From assembly GCF_003143855.1 (NCBI RefSeq), contig NZ_QFRK01000001.1, forward strand, positions 447,614 through 511,613: DNA of 64,000 bases. The letters run 5' to 3'. Every line of letters begins with the position of its first letter. Positions within the stretch are counted from its first letter, which is position 1. The notes below the pieces were generated by a model. It was given only the letters and a program-made list of their open reading frames with translations, had not been told where the DNA came from and ran no database searches. The stretch comes from Streptomyces sp. NWU339 (lineage in GTDB: Bacteria; Actinomycetota; Actinomycetes; Streptomycetales; Streptomycetaceae). Below, piece after piece: positions 18,553-26,727 of the stretch. A program made the translations under genes and the position numbers.

Positions 18553-19127
18553 GCACCCCGACCCCCGACCCGGCCTCCACGATCCCCGCTGCCCCCACTG
18601 CCCCGACCCCCCTCTCCCGAACAGAACTACTGCGCTGGCAGTTCGAACTGACCTGGTCCCTGTTCGAGTACCACCTGGAGCGGCTGGAGCCGGACGACTT
18701 CCTGTGGGAGCCCACCGCCCACTGCTGGACGATGCGCCGTGCCGCCGACGGCGCCTGGACCCCGGACTGGGCGGAGACCGAGCCCGACCCCGTACCCGTC
18801 CCGACCATCGCCTGGGTCAGCTGGCACATCGGCTGGTGGTGGAGCGTGGCCCTGGACCACGCGCACGGGCGTCGGCCCCGGGAGCGGACCGAGGTCACCT
18901 GGCCAGGAGAGGGGCCGGCGACCGTCCAGTGGCTGCGCGACCTGCGGACGGAATGGCTCGCGACGCTGGACGGCCTCACCGACACCGACCTGGACGCCAC
19001 GGCACCGTTCCCCTGGCCGTCCGACCCGGCGTACACCGTGGCCCACACCGCCGCCTGGGTGAACACCGAACTCCTGAAGAACGCCACGGAGATCGGCCAA
19101 CTCCGCCTCCTGCGAGCGGCGTCATGA
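18549..19127 (+). CDS. DinB-family (four-helix bundle) protein
   Basis: 192 residues. Helical bundle typical of the DinB/DfsB superfamily: 'ELLRWQFELTWSLFEYHLERL', 'FLWEPTAHCWTMR', 'TIAWVSWHIGWWWSVALDH' with a candidate metal-binding His, 'LRDLRTEWLATLDGLTDTDL' and a C-terminal 'HTAAWVNTELLKNATEIGQL' His. These enzymes often bind a divalent metal through three His and act as thiol-dependent transferases or remain uncharacterised. The substrate is unknown. An open in-phase stretch lies upstream, so the start is not certain. Confidence 0.8.
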   Translation: MSTPTPDPASTIPAAPTAPTPLSRTELLRWQFELTWSLFEYHLERLEPDDFLWEPTAHCWTMRRAADGAWTPDWAETEPDPVPVPTIAWVSWHIGWWWSVALDHAHGRRPRERTEVTWPGEGPATVQWLRDLRTEWLATLDGLTDTDLDATAPFPWPSDPAYTVAHTAAWVNTELLKNATEIGQLRLLRAAS

Positions 19128-19163
19128 CCCCACGGGCCCGGGGGCCGAACTCCTGAGACAGCG

Positions 19164-19538
19164 TCACGCCTCGGGCGTACCGGGAGCCGGACGGGGGCTC
19201 TCCAGCCGGAGGACGAGTGCGCGCAGGGCACGAAGTTCGGCGTCCAGCGCCTGCGCGCCTTCACGGGTGAGGGCGATCCACGTTCGGGGACGCCGACCGA
19301 CGTAGCCCTTGTCCACGGTGATCAGATCCGACTCCTCCAGCACCTTCAGGTGCCGGGAGAGGTTTCCGTCCGTGACGGCCAGTTGCTTCTTCAGGAAACC
19401 GAACTCGACTCGGTCTGCTTCTTTGGCGATGGTGAGGATGCCGAGTCGCACACGCTGATGGACGGTGTCGTCCAGCGACTGCGTCGGATGGAGGCCCTCC
19501 TGGCCGTCCCACGCCTCCGCCGAATCCCCGACACTCAT
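19164..19538 (-). CDS. Winged-helix transcriptional regulator (HTH_34 type)
   Basis: 124 residues. One winged-helix domain: 'HQRVRLGILTIAKEADRVEF', 'FLKKQLAVTDGNLSRHLKVL' (recognition helix), 'VDKGYVGRRPRTWIALT' wing, then a dimerisation helix 'ALDAELRALRALVLRLE'. Related to ArsR/MarR-like one-component repressors without metal-binding Cys. Its ATG overlaps the stop of the upstream membrane-protein gene (TCAT), so it is the second gene of an operon. A palindrome near the operon promoter (20435-20451) is a candidate operator. Confidence 0.85.
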   Translation of the reverse strand: MSVGDSAEAWDGQEGLHPTQSLDDTVHQRVRLGILTIAKEADRVEFGFLKKQLAVTDGNLSRHLKVLEESDLITVDKGYVGRRPRTWIALTREGAQALDAELRALRALVLRLESPRPAPGTPEA

Positions 19539-20365
19539 GAGACAACCGTATCCGCATCGGCACTACCGGGCCCGGCTCGATGACGTGCCACCGCCCACTC
19601 GGCCAGGCCGGCGAGAAGCAGGATCGAGGCCAGGAGGAGCGCCTTGGCCTGCGGTCCGTCGGTCCAGCCGGGGTGGGCGGGGTGCTGCCAGGGGAGCCAC
19701 CCCGCGCCCCAGGAGGCGCTGAGGTAGCCGGTGAGCAGCAGGGCATGAGCGGTGCCGGCGGCTACGGCGACCCAGCTGCGTTCGACCAGACCCAGGGCGA
19801 CGAGCCCGATGCCGACCAGGTACCACGGGGAGGCGTAGCTGTTCTGCAGCAGGACGACCTCCCACGACTGGCTCCAGCCGAACAGCAGCGCCATCAGGGC
19901 GGTCGTGATCACGGCGGTGACCACGGCGGTCGTACAGATCCACACGCCGCGGCGGGGGACGACACCCCGGGCCTCGCCACGCAGGCGGTATCAGCGGGCG
20001 AAGGCGAACCATGCCAGGGGAAGGAGTGCGAACCACACCCCCCAGGCCACGAAGCGCAGGACGGCGCCGCCGAATTCGCCCTCCAAACAGGGGGTTCCCG
20101 GTTCGTGGACGACGCACAGGCCGGTCAGCTCGGCATAGGCGAAGGCCGGATAGGACCCGACGTTGCGGCCGTGGGCTCCGAAGTTGAAGGCGTACCGGGC
20201 AACCGGAGCGGCCGCCAGCGCGAGGAGGCCGAAGCCGAGGAGGGAGATCCACGAGCCGTTCATCTGTGCGCGGGTCCTGGCCCGCAGACCTTCCGTGGTC
20301 GCCAGCAGGTCGGCCACATACGCCCCCGGTTCAGGCCCCCCGCTGCTCAGTGACGGTTTCCCCAC
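19535..20365 (-). pseudogene. Multi-span membrane protein split by one in-frame TGA
   Basis: Read from GTG 20365 (AGGGGGA just upstream), the frame codes for an N-terminal cytoplasmic segment (VGKPSLSSGGPEPGAYVADL), two membrane spans, and 'VWFALLPLAWFAFAR', then meets TGA at 19991-19993. The same frame continues without another stop as a basic loop (YRLRGEARGVVPRRGVW) and three or four more spans to 19535. Together they would make a 276-residue protein. This loop joins naturally to the preceding span, so a Trp or Arg codon probably became TGA. It is either a pseudogene, two polypeptides (the second from GTG 19945), or read through. The function of the intact protein is unknown; it is co-transcribed with the winged-helix regulator. 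Confidence 0.7.
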
Positions 20366-20434
20366 GATGTCCCCCTTGTGGTCGCGCTCCGGCAGCGCCG
20401 GGAAGCGGACGGTCGGTCGGCCGCCCACAGCTTT

Positions 20435-20451
20435 ACTTTGGATCGCAAAGT
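20435..20451. promoter_or_regulatory. Palindromic operator candidate
   Basis: actttg-5-caaagt, a perfect 6-bp-arm palindrome in an AT-richer patch 70 bp upstream of the membrane-protein start (20365). Likely target of the regulator encoded at the end of the same operon. Confidence 0.5.
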
Positions 20452-20465
20452 ACATGGCAGTCAAG

Positions 20466-20882
20466 AGTGGCTGCCCGCCGGGCGCGAGGCCACCGGCAGG
20501 AGCGGACGACCCACAGCACGCCGGTGCAGCTGTCGTCGTCCTCGTGTCCCTCGAGTCGGATGCCCGCCGCCTCGGCCACCCGGTCGTCGCGACCGGCGGC
20601 CCTCGTCCCGTGCGAGGCCCGGAACTCGTGCGGGGTCACGTCGGTCGACCCGGCCACCGACACCGTGGGACCGAAGTGCGCTTTGCACCACCGGTTGCCG
20701 CGCGGCGGTTTGCCACCGGGCGTGGCGAGAAACCCGAAAGGGCCCGCATGTGCGGGCCCTTTTCCGCGAGGGCTGGTGCACAGCCTGTGGAAGCGCACCC
20801 GCCCTCACCGAGGTCGCGCCGGCCGCGATCCGCGGGGTTCGGGAAGTCGCCGCCGTCTGATGTCGCTCACCGACCGGTGGCG
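20466..20882. other. About 420 bp without a clear gene
   Basis: Holds a strong terminator (20737-20763). A minus-strand frame at 20433-20798 runs through that hairpin and shows no domain, so it was not accepted. Confidence 0.45.
20737..20763. terminator. Strong hairpin terminator with T-run
   Basis: aaagggcccgc pairs with gcgggcccttt around a 4-nt loop, flanked by AAA and TTT on either side, so it can act in both directions. Confidence 0.75.
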
Positions 20883-21170
20883 TCAGGCGCCTTCCGCCCC
20901 GGTCGTCTCCTCGGGGGCCGCGGTCCGGGCGCTACGACGGCCCAGCAAGGCGCTTCCCACGATCACCAGACCGATGGCGACGATCTTGGCGGCCTGGTAG
21001 TAGCCGGTTGCCGGCTCCTCCGGAGTGCCGGGCAGCCGGAAAAAGACCCACGCTGCCGCGAGACCGCCGATGACGATCAGTGCGACCGCTCCCCACGTCC
21101 CGATGTCCGCCCACCAGGGCCCCAGGTCGTGACCCCGCTCGTCGTCATGCTCAACTTCCTTGCTGGTCAA
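20883..21170 (-). CDS. Small membrane protein, two spans
   Basis: 95 residues from TTG 21170, chosen because AGGGGGA lies 6 nt upstream. Two hydrophobic segments: WGAVALIVIGGLAAAWVFF and AAKIVAIGLVIVGSALLG, separated by a Pro/Glu-rich loop (LPGTPEEPATGYYQ), with a charged N-terminus (EVEHDDERGHD) and Ala/Glu C-terminus. No family recognised. A longer frame from 21269 exists but lacks a site for translation start. Confidence 0.6.
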   Translation of the reverse strand: MTSKEVEHDDERGHDLGPWWADIGTWGAVALIVIGGLAAAWVFFRLPGTPEEPATGYYQAAKIVAIGLVIVGSALLGRRSARTAAPEETTGAEGA

Positions 21171-21371
21171 GGTGGTTCCCCCTGTGCACGTGGTGAAAGT
21201 CGCGAGGAAAGACGCGGGCCCGGTGCGGGCGGTTGCCCGACCGAACGTTCCCTGCCGAGCGCCCCGCACGGGGAGCTGGGGCGGTTGGTGGACCGCGGTG
21301 AGCGCGAGGTCGGTCCAACGAGGCCGAACGCGACCTGCCAGGGCCTTGTGCGTCCGCTCACACTCATATGC

Positions 21372-21827
21372 ATGGGGGCATCTCAGGGCAACAGGTGCGC
21401 TTCATGCCAGACATGCGGTAAGGGTGATCCAACCGTACGGGGGCGCGGACAGATCAGCCTCTTGGTCGAGCTCTGCGAGTCCTGTTGGCAGCGACTGGCC
21501 GACGACATCGCCGAGGAGGAAGGCGCCACGACCGCGCCACTGCCCGACCCCGACGACGTGACGTGGATCGAGGCACCGACCTGCCCTGACTGCGGCGCCG
21601 AAGTGCGCGTGTACCCGACCGACTACGACCGGTGGGGCAGTCTTGCCGTCCGAGAACGACCCGCCAAGGACGTGCCACCGCGGTATCGCTGGCGGCTGGT
21701 CACGACAGCCGGCGGCCCCGTCGCGGTCCGTGTCCGGAGGATCGAGCCGCCCCTCAGTGATCCGGTGGTTCCGGATCATCGGATGCTCCGTGTCCCCGAT
21801 GAGGACGACCCTTGGGGCGTGGGCTGA
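21372..21827 (+). CDS. DUF6083 protein
   Basis: 151 residues from ATG 21372. The N-terminal half has Cys pairs (CASCQTCGK, ELCESCW) and the centre has CPDCGAEVRVYPTDYDRW, followed by the conserved 'AKDVPPRYRWRLV' and 'VAVRVRRIEP' blocks of DUF6083. At least two zinc-ribbon-like knuckles are likely. These proteins are widespread and multi-copy in Streptomyces with no known role. It is transcribed alone and followed by a hairpin at 21915-21946. Confidence 0.8.
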   Translation: MGASQGNRCASCQTCGKGDPTVRGRGQISLLVELCESCWQRLADDIAEEEGATTAPLPDPDDVTWIEAPTCPDCGAEVRVYPTDYDRWGSLAVRERPAKDVPPRYRWRLVTTAGGPVAVRVRRIEPPLSDPVVPDHRMLRVPDEDDPWGVG

Positions 21828-21915
21828 CGCGTGCCCCTCTCCTGCCCGATCGAGCGGCCGCGGACGGAGAACCACGGGGAGCACCGGGCAGTCACGGTAG
21901 CCGGACACAAGAACG

Positions 21916-21978
21916 GCCCCCGATCAAACATCCAGGTCAGGGGCCATTCTCACTGTCCATCCGGCGGAGGTGGTGAGA
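21916..21978. repeat. Imperfect copy of the tRNA-Ser(TGA) 3' end and its terminator (att-like)
   Basis: Aligned with 27121-27184, it shares gcccccga, the exact 13-mer ccaggtcaggggcc-type core (aggtcaggggcc), cactg, and gcggaggNggtgNgat. The last piece equals the acceptor and T-stem strand of tRNA-Ser(TGA). The copy keeps a hairpin between ggcccc and ggggcc. It fits a degenerate attachment-site duplication left by an integrative element. Confidence 0.5.
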
Positions 21979-21988
21979 TGGCGGGGCT

Positions 21989-22960
21989 TCACTCGTCCTC
22001 GTACACATCCGGGCCGGCGCCCTGCCCACGCCTCCGGCCCTCTTGGGGGATCGCGCACAGAGGACGCTCACGCGGGACGCTCGTCGGACACGGACGGGGA
22101 GGTGCCTGTCTGCTGTCGCGTCGACCCGCGCTCTTGGGTTGGCCCAGAACGACTCCGACCAGGACCAGGACCAGTCCGCACAGTTGCTGCACGGTCAGCA
22201 CCTCTCCGGCGATCGCGGTGCCGAGCAGTACGCCTGTCACGGGGTTGAGCAGTCCGATCATTCCGACTGTGCCCGCGGGCAGGTGCCGCAACCCGGTGAA
22301 CCATGCGGCGAAGGCCAGTGCGGTGGCGACCAGGGCGACATAGCCGAACGCGAGGGAGGTCGATGTGGAGAGCGTGGGCGGAGGGCCCTCCACGGCTGCG
22401 GCGACCGGAAGCAGGAACAGACCTCCGGCGGCGAGTTGCCAGGCGGTCGAGGCGAGCACATCCGCACCGCCACTCCACCGTTTGGCCAGGATGTGCCCGA
22501 AGGACGACATCAGCATGGCGGCGGCCGAGGCGAGGACTCCCGGCACGCTCACCCCTTCCACCCCTGCGAGCAGCATGAGACCGACCCCACCGAGTCCGAT
22601 CGCGGCGCCGACCAGGTGGGCGGCCCGGGGTCGCTCGGACACCAGGGGCCAGGCGATGAGCATCATCGTCAGCGGGGCCACCGCCATGACGGTCGAGGCG
22701 ACGCTCGTCGGAAGCAGTTGGGAGGCGGTATAGACGAGGACGAAGAACGCGCTCATGTTGAGCAGCCCGAGCACGGCGGACCGCCACCACCACGCGCCGC
22801 GCGGCCGCCGCCTGCACAAGGCGAGCAGGACGAGGCCGGCGGGCAGGGCCCGCAGGACGGCACCGTAGAGCGGGCGGTCGGCCGGCAGGAACTCGTGGGT
22901 GACGAAGTAGTTGGTCCCCCAGGCCACCGGCGCGACTGCGGTCAGTGCCACCCAACGCAT
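21989..22960 (-). CDS. EamA-family (drug/metabolite) exporter
   Basis: 323 residues. Two EamA repeats with about ten membrane helices: 'MRWVALTAVAPVAWGTNYFV' opens the first repeat, 'LMSSFGHILAKRW' the second, and 'NPVTGVLLGTAIAGEVLTVQ' is the conserved final motif. The C-terminus is a basic tail. ATG 22960 is preferred over ATG 22972, which would lie inside an operator. Divergent from a MarR regulator across two tandem palindromes, so it is probably repressed by it and induced by the exported compound, which is unknown. Confidence 0.9.
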   Translation of the reverse strand: MRWVALTAVAPVAWGTNYFVTHEFLPADRPLYGAVLRALPAGLVLLALCRRRPRGAWWWRSAVLGLLNMSAFFVLVYTASQLLPTSVASTVMAVAPLTMMLIAWPLVSERPRAAHLVGAAIGLGGVGLMLLAGVEGVSVPGVLASAAAMLMSSFGHILAKRWSGGADVLASTAWQLAAGGLFLLPVAAAVEGPPPTLSTSTSLAFGYVALVATALAFAAWFTGLRHLPAGTVGMIGLLNPVTGVLLGTAIAGEVLTVQQLCGLVLVLVGVVLGQPKSAGRRDSRQAPPRPCPTSVPRERPLCAIPQEGRRRGQGAGPDVYEDE

Positions 22961-22962
22961 AG

Positions 22963-23001
22963 TAGCTTCCATGGAAGCCAATATAGCTTCCTGGGAAGCT
23001 A
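22963..23001. promoter_or_regulatory. Tandem MarR operators in the divergent promoter
   Basis: Two near-identical palindromes: gcttccatggaagc (22965-22978) and tagcttcctgggaagcta (22984-23001, perfect 8-bp arms). Centres are 21 bp apart, two helical turns, so dimers would bind on one DNA face. They cover the start region of both genes. Confidence 0.8.
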
Positions 23002-23012
23002 CTATGGTGTTC

Positions 23013-23537
23013 ATGGAGCATGGTGAACCACTGGACCGCGTTGCCCGCATCCAGGCCGACTGGCGCCGGGAGCGCCCCGACGTCGACGTCAGCCCGCAGG
23101 GTGTGATCGGCCGACTGCACCGCCTGGCCGACCTGCTCACCGAGGAGCTCTGCCTTGTCTACGGCCGTTACGGCCTCAGCGAGGGAGAGTTCGACGTCCT
23201 GTGCGCACTGCGCCGCGCCGGGGAGCCCTACGAGCGGGCACCCGGCGAGCTCGCCGCGCACACCATGGTCACCACCGGCGCGATGACGAAGAGGATCGAC
23301 CGCCTGGAGCGAGCCGGACTCGTCACCCGCCGCCGTTCCCACGACGACCAGCGCGGCCGGATCGTCGCCCTCACCAGGCCCGGACGCGAACTGATCGACC
23401 GAGCGTTCACCGACCACATGCGCAACGAACGCCACCTGCTGGCTCTGCTGACGCCCACCGAGGCCGAGTCACTCGAAACGCTGCTCACCACCTGGCTCTC
23501 CCGCATGGAACATCCGCGCGCTCCCGGCAGCGGGTGA
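23013..23537 (+). CDS. MarR-family transcriptional regulator
   Basis: 174 residues from ATG 23013 (an ATG at 23004 is possible). Helical N-terminus, winged helix 'YGLSEGEFDVLCALRRAGEP', 'GELAAHTMVTTGAMTKRIDR' recognition helix, 'VTRRRSHDDQRGRIVALT' wing, then C-terminal dimerisation helices. The two palindromes immediately upstream overlap its start, which implies autoregulation as well as repression of the divergent exporter. Confidence 0.92.
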   Translation: MEHGEPLDRVARIQADWRRERPDVDVSPQGVIGRLHRLADLLTEELCLVYGRYGLSEGEFDVLCALRRAGEPYERAPGELAAHTMVTTGAMTKRIDRLERAGLVTRRRSHDDQRGRIVALTRPGRELIDRAFTDHMRNERHLLALLTPTEAESLETLLTTWLSRMEHPRAPGSG

Positions 23538-23845
23538 CCCGCCGCCCCTCCGAGCTGCGACCAGGGGGCTGCCGAAACCGGCGCGCACCACCGTGTCCCG
23601 GAGGGTGGCGCCCGAGCGGGTCGACAGGGGTGCCCGGTGTGCCGGATGTCGTAGAAACGGAAGCCGTCCGGGAGACGGACGACCGCGCGCCCGACGCCGC
23701 TTCCACCCGAACGAGGGGCCGGAGAGCCCCACATGATGAGGCACAACCCGATCCTGGTGGGCCTTGGGGCCGCTGGGCCTCCGCGCTCGGTCTCTTCACG
23801 TGCCGCCTTCTGGGATGATCATGCTGCACGGGAAGGGAGCGGTGC
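23538..23845. other. Spacer with integrase remnant
   Basis: 308 bp between the MarR gene and the small membrane protein gene. The only recognisable content is the frameshifted integrase remnant at 23570-23680. Confidence 0.5.
23570..23680 (-). pseudogene. Frameshifted remnant of a phage-type tyrosine integrase
   Basis: One minus-strand frame gives VRLPDGFRFYDIRHTGH, the HxxR-type catalytic block seen in Streptomyces integrases (usual form 'YDLRHTGHTLSTRSGATL'). Directly after it, the next frame gives 'PLSTRSGATLRDTVVRAG', which continues that motif. One missing base near 23632 explains both. Nothing else of the integrase was recognised. Confidence 0.65.
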
Positions 23846-24049
23846 ATGCCTCAGGACCAGGAACGACCCCCCGCGGAAAGCCCCGGCTGGATGGTGCTGT
23901 GCATCGTCTGGTCCGGGTGGTCGGCCACCAGTACGACCAGTCCGCTGTGGGTCCGCTTCGGCTGCCTGGTGTTCCTCGTCGCCTTCGTCGCACTCCTGCT
24001 GCGTCATGTGGTCAAACGCCGCCAGAGCGGCAGGTCCCGCCCCTCGTGA
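23846..24049 (+). CDS. Small single-span membrane protein
   Basis: 67 residues, ATG 23846 with AAGGGAG 6-8 nt upstream. A soluble start (MPQDQERPPAESPG) is followed by Trp/Ser-rich 'WMVLCIVWSGWSATSTTS', a hydrophobic span LVFLVAFVALLLRHVV and a basic tail. No family recognised. The good ribosome binding site supports it; it lies inside the proposed decayed island. Confidence 0.5.
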   Translation: MPQDQERPPAESPGWMVLCIVWSGWSATSTTSPLWVRFGCLVFLVAFVALLLRHVVKRRQSGRSRPS

Positions 24050-24522
24050 CATCCGCCTCTGACACCGACGTCGGCGCACAGCGGCGCATCAGGCAGACCG
24101 TGAGAGCCCCGGTGATCCGACTCCGCACCTCGTTTCGACAGCGCCTCAGGGCCCGGGAGCGAACCCCCTGAGACCGTGTCCTGTGTGATGAGTCGGACGA
24201 GTCGCTTGTAGCAGCACAAGGCGGCGGCGAGGCCGAGGAAGGCCAGGTGGTTGCGGGATCGGCGTTCGTAGGAGGACGCGGTCTCAGGCCGCTCGGTCGC
24301 CCCACCCCGGCCTTGGCCCGCCTGGGGCGGAGCAGTTACGGCCCACCGACCGGCACACCGCACGGAGTTCGTGGTCCGCACAGGGTCCACCGGCGGACCT
24401 CCCGGGTCCTTGGGTCGGCCACGTCACTGGGCGGAAGCCCCGGCTCCTCCTCCACCAGTGAGCGCCCCCGGTGACTCACTTCCCCGGACAAGGCACCGCC
24501 GTCCCCTGCTCCGCATCCGGCT
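24050..24522. other. 473-bp gap with a transposase-derived element
   Basis: Apart from the 120-bp inverted-repeat element at 24168-24287, no gene is supportable between the small membrane protein (plus) and the penicillin-binding protein (minus). Confidence 0.5.
24168..24287 (-). mobile_element. 120-bp transposase-derived element with terminal inverted repeats
   Basis: ctgagaccgtgtcc (24168-24181) and ggacgcggtctcag (24274-24287) are inverted copies matching at 13 of 14 positions. The minus strand between them encodes the C-terminal end of an IS5-like transposase: SSYERRSRNHLAFLGLAAAL, then CCYKRLVRLITQDTVS, with the terminal repeat coding the last residues. It is either an internally deleted insertion sequence or a MITE-like unit. 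No target duplication is obvious. Confidence 0.55.
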
Positions 24523-26010
24523 TCACTGCTGCAGGACCGCCTTCATGACGCTGCGGGCGATGGGTGCTCCGAGGCCGCCGCCGGAGATGTCCGCGCGCGA
24601 GATGTCCATGTCGGTCGGGTCGATGAAGACGGCCACGGCGACCGAGGATCCGTCCTGCTTCTTGCCGTAGGAGACGAACCATCCGTACGGCACCTGGTCG
24701 GCCACGTCGACACCGCGTTGCGCGGTACCGGTCTTGCCGCCGACCGTGATGCCGTCGATCTGGGCGCGGTGGGCGCTGCCCTCCTTGGCGGTGAATTCCA
24801 TCATCTGCTGCACCTTCTGCGCGGTCTCGGCGGAGACCGCCTCGCTCATCACCGCGGGTTGGGTCTTCTCCAGGGTGCTGAGGTCCGGGCCGCGGACCTC
24901 GTCGACGATGTAGGGCTGCATCAGCTTTCCGTCGTTGGCCAGTGCGGCGGTGACCATGGCCATCTGCATCGGCGTGCTGGTGAGGCTGCCCTGTCCCATA
25001 CCGGTGAGCGCGGTACCGGGCGCGTCGAGGTTCTCGGGGTAGAGGCTCTTGGTGGCGAGCAGGTCGCCGAAGTCGTCGGAGTAGACGTCCTCGTTGAAGC
25101 CGAACTTCTCGGCCGTCTCCCGCAGCTTGTCCTGTCCCAGTGCGGACGCGGCGTCCAGGAAGACGTTGTTGCACGAGTACTGCATGGCGGTCTTCATCGA
25201 CGCCTTGCTGCAGACCGCGTCGCCGGCCTCGCTGCCGATCCTGTTGGTGGACTGCGGCAGGGGGTACGGGGAGACGGCGTCCGTACGGGCGTCGATGTCG
25301 GTGACGATCCCGTGCTCCAGGGCGGCGGCAGCGGTGAGGATCTTGAAGGTGGAACCCGGCGGATAGGTCTCCCGCAGCGCGCGGTTGGCCAGCGGCTTGC
25401 GCTTGTCCTTGTCGAGGGCCACGAACCGGTCGGACTCCTTGAACGTGCCGCCCGCGAACCGCGCCGGATCGTAGGAGGGCGCCGAGACCAGGGCCAGCAC
25501 CTTGCCCGTCCGGGGATCCAGCGCGACCACGGCCCCCCTCGCGCCCTTCAGGTCGGTCAGCCCGTCGTAAGCGGCCTTCTGTGCCTTCGGGTCGATGGTG
25601 GTGACCACCGAGCCGGGCCGCTGGCCCTCGCCGCTGATGACATCGGCGAACTGCTGGAAGGCCAGGCGGTCGTCCTTTCCGGTCAGGATGCCGTCGTACG
25701 TCTTCTCCAGCAGCGTCATGCCCTGCGCCTGGGACGCGTATCCCGTCACCGGCGCGTACATCGGCCCGTCGACGTAGGTGCGCTTGTACTTGAGGTCGGT
25801 GCCTTGTACCTCGGTGGAACCGGTGACGGCCCGGCCCCCGACGATGATGTCTCCGCGTGGGGTGGCGAACTGCGCGATCTGCACCCGCCGGTTCTTCTGG
25901 TCGGAGGCGAGCTCCGGGGCTCGCACGTACTGCAGCCAATTCGCGCGGAGCAGCAGGCTGAGCACCAGCAACCCGCAGAAGATCGCCACGGCCCTCAGAG
26001 GCTTGTTCAC
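24523..26010 (-). CDS. Class B penicillin-binding protein (PbpA-type transpeptidase)
   Basis: 495 residues from GTG 26010 (GGAAG upstream). N-terminal membrane anchor (VAIFCGLLVLSLLLRANWLQ), dimerisation-like domain, then transpeptidase with SxxK in PPGSTFK near 220, SxN in YSCNN near 277, and KTGT in GGKTGTAQ near 423. It cross-links peptidoglycan stem peptides outside the membrane and is the target of beta-lactams. The length suits the PbpA/PBP2 group. It is not beside rodA or an ftsW homologue, so it is an extra copy whose role (lateral growth or sporulation) cannot be assigned. It is the most substantial gene inside the proposed island. Confidence 0.93.
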   Translation of the reverse strand: MNKPLRAVAIFCGLLVLSLLLRANWLQYVRAPELASDQKNRRVQIAQFATPRGDIIVGGRAVTGSTEVQGTDLKYKRTYVDGPMYAPVTGYASQAQGMTLLEKTYDGILTGKDDRLAFQQFADVISGEGQRPGSVVTTIDPKAQKAAYDGLTDLKGARGAVVALDPRTGKVLALVSAPSYDPARFAGGTFKESDRFVALDKDKRKPLANRALRETYPPGSTFKILTAAAALEHGIVTDIDARTDAVSPYPLPQSTNRIGSEAGDAVCSKASMKTAMQYSCNNVFLDAASALGQDKLRETAEKFGFNEDVYSDDFGDLLATKSLYPENLDAPGTALTGMGQGSLTSTPMQMAMVTAALANDGKLMQPYIVDEVRGPDLSTLEKTQPAVMSEAVSAETAQKVQQMMEFTAKEGSAHRAQIDGITVGGKTGTAQRGVDVADQVPYGWFVSYGKKQDGSSVAVAVFIDPTDMDISRADISGGGLGAPIARSVMKAVLQQ

Positions 26011-26132
26011 CGGCGTCTTCCGTCGAGGCTCGGCCGGATGGATATGGGGATGTGTCGTCGCGGCATATGCACACCTTAGACACACCTGAGAGTGGCAGAT
26101 GCTCAACAGTCAAGGCCTGGGGAGCGTCGAAG

Positions 26133-26651
26133 TCATCGCCCGAGGCTCCGGTGCCATCGGATCTCGCCTTCGTGCCATTCTTCGGTGGGTGTGAGCCCGG
26201 CGGCGGTGGCGACGGCGGCGGAGGCCCGATGGTCGGGGTGGATGTGTGCGATGACGGTGTGCACCGGCTGCCGGGTGAGCCAGGTGACGAGTCCTCGGGC
26301 CGCTTCGGCGGCGATGCCCCTTCCCTGCCACGGGGTCCCCACCACCCAGGCGATCTCCGCGATGGGGCCGTGGCCGGAGGGGCCGACCGTCGCCTGGACG
26401 GTGCCCGTCAGGCAGGACTCGTCACGGAGCCGGATCACCCAGTTCAGCCAGGAGACGGCCGGATCGGGAGAGCCTGCGGTCATGCGCTGGTAGCGCGAGC
26501 GCAGGGTGTGCGGGGTGTCCGGAGCGCCGCCGGTGAAGGTGTGCAGAGCCGGGTCGGACAGCACGGCGGCCATCTCCTCTGCGTGCTCGACGCGCAGCGG
26601 CAGCAGGTCCAGCCTGCTGGTGCCGATCGTCCGGGCTGCGAGAGCGCTCAC
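26133..26651 (-). CDS. GNAT-family N-acetyltransferase
   Basis: 172 residues. RimJ/RimL-like GNAT fold: 'TSRLDLLPLRVEHAEEMAAV' start, 'LTGTVQATVGP' strand, 'AEIAWVVGTPWQGRGIAAEA' with the Q/RxxGxG/A acetyl-CoA loop, and 'VIAHIHPDHRASAAVATAAG' with the catalytic-region His/Asn block. Cytoplasmic. The acceptor (protein N-terminus, small molecule or antibiotic) cannot be told. Starts at ATG 26651, after a divergent hydrolase pseudogene. Confidence 0.9.
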   Translation of the reverse strand: MSALAARTIGTSRLDLLPLRVEHAEEMAAVLSDPALHTFTGGAPDTPHTLRSRYQRMTAGSPDPAVSWLNWVIRLRDESCLTGTVQATVGPSGHGPIAEIAWVVGTPWQGRGIAAEAARGLVTWLTRQPVHTVIAHIHPDHRASAAVATAAGLTPTEEWHEGEIRWHRSLGR

Positions 26652-26727
26652 GCCGCGGCCGCCTCGGGGCGTTCGACGAGCCGGCCGCGGCGTGATCGAG
26701 GCCGGCCGATTCCCTGGGGGCTCCGAC

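Noticed and set aside
20433..20798. 121-codon minus-strand frame.
   Set aside because: It runs through the strong terminator at 20737-20763 and shows no domain or conserved composition.
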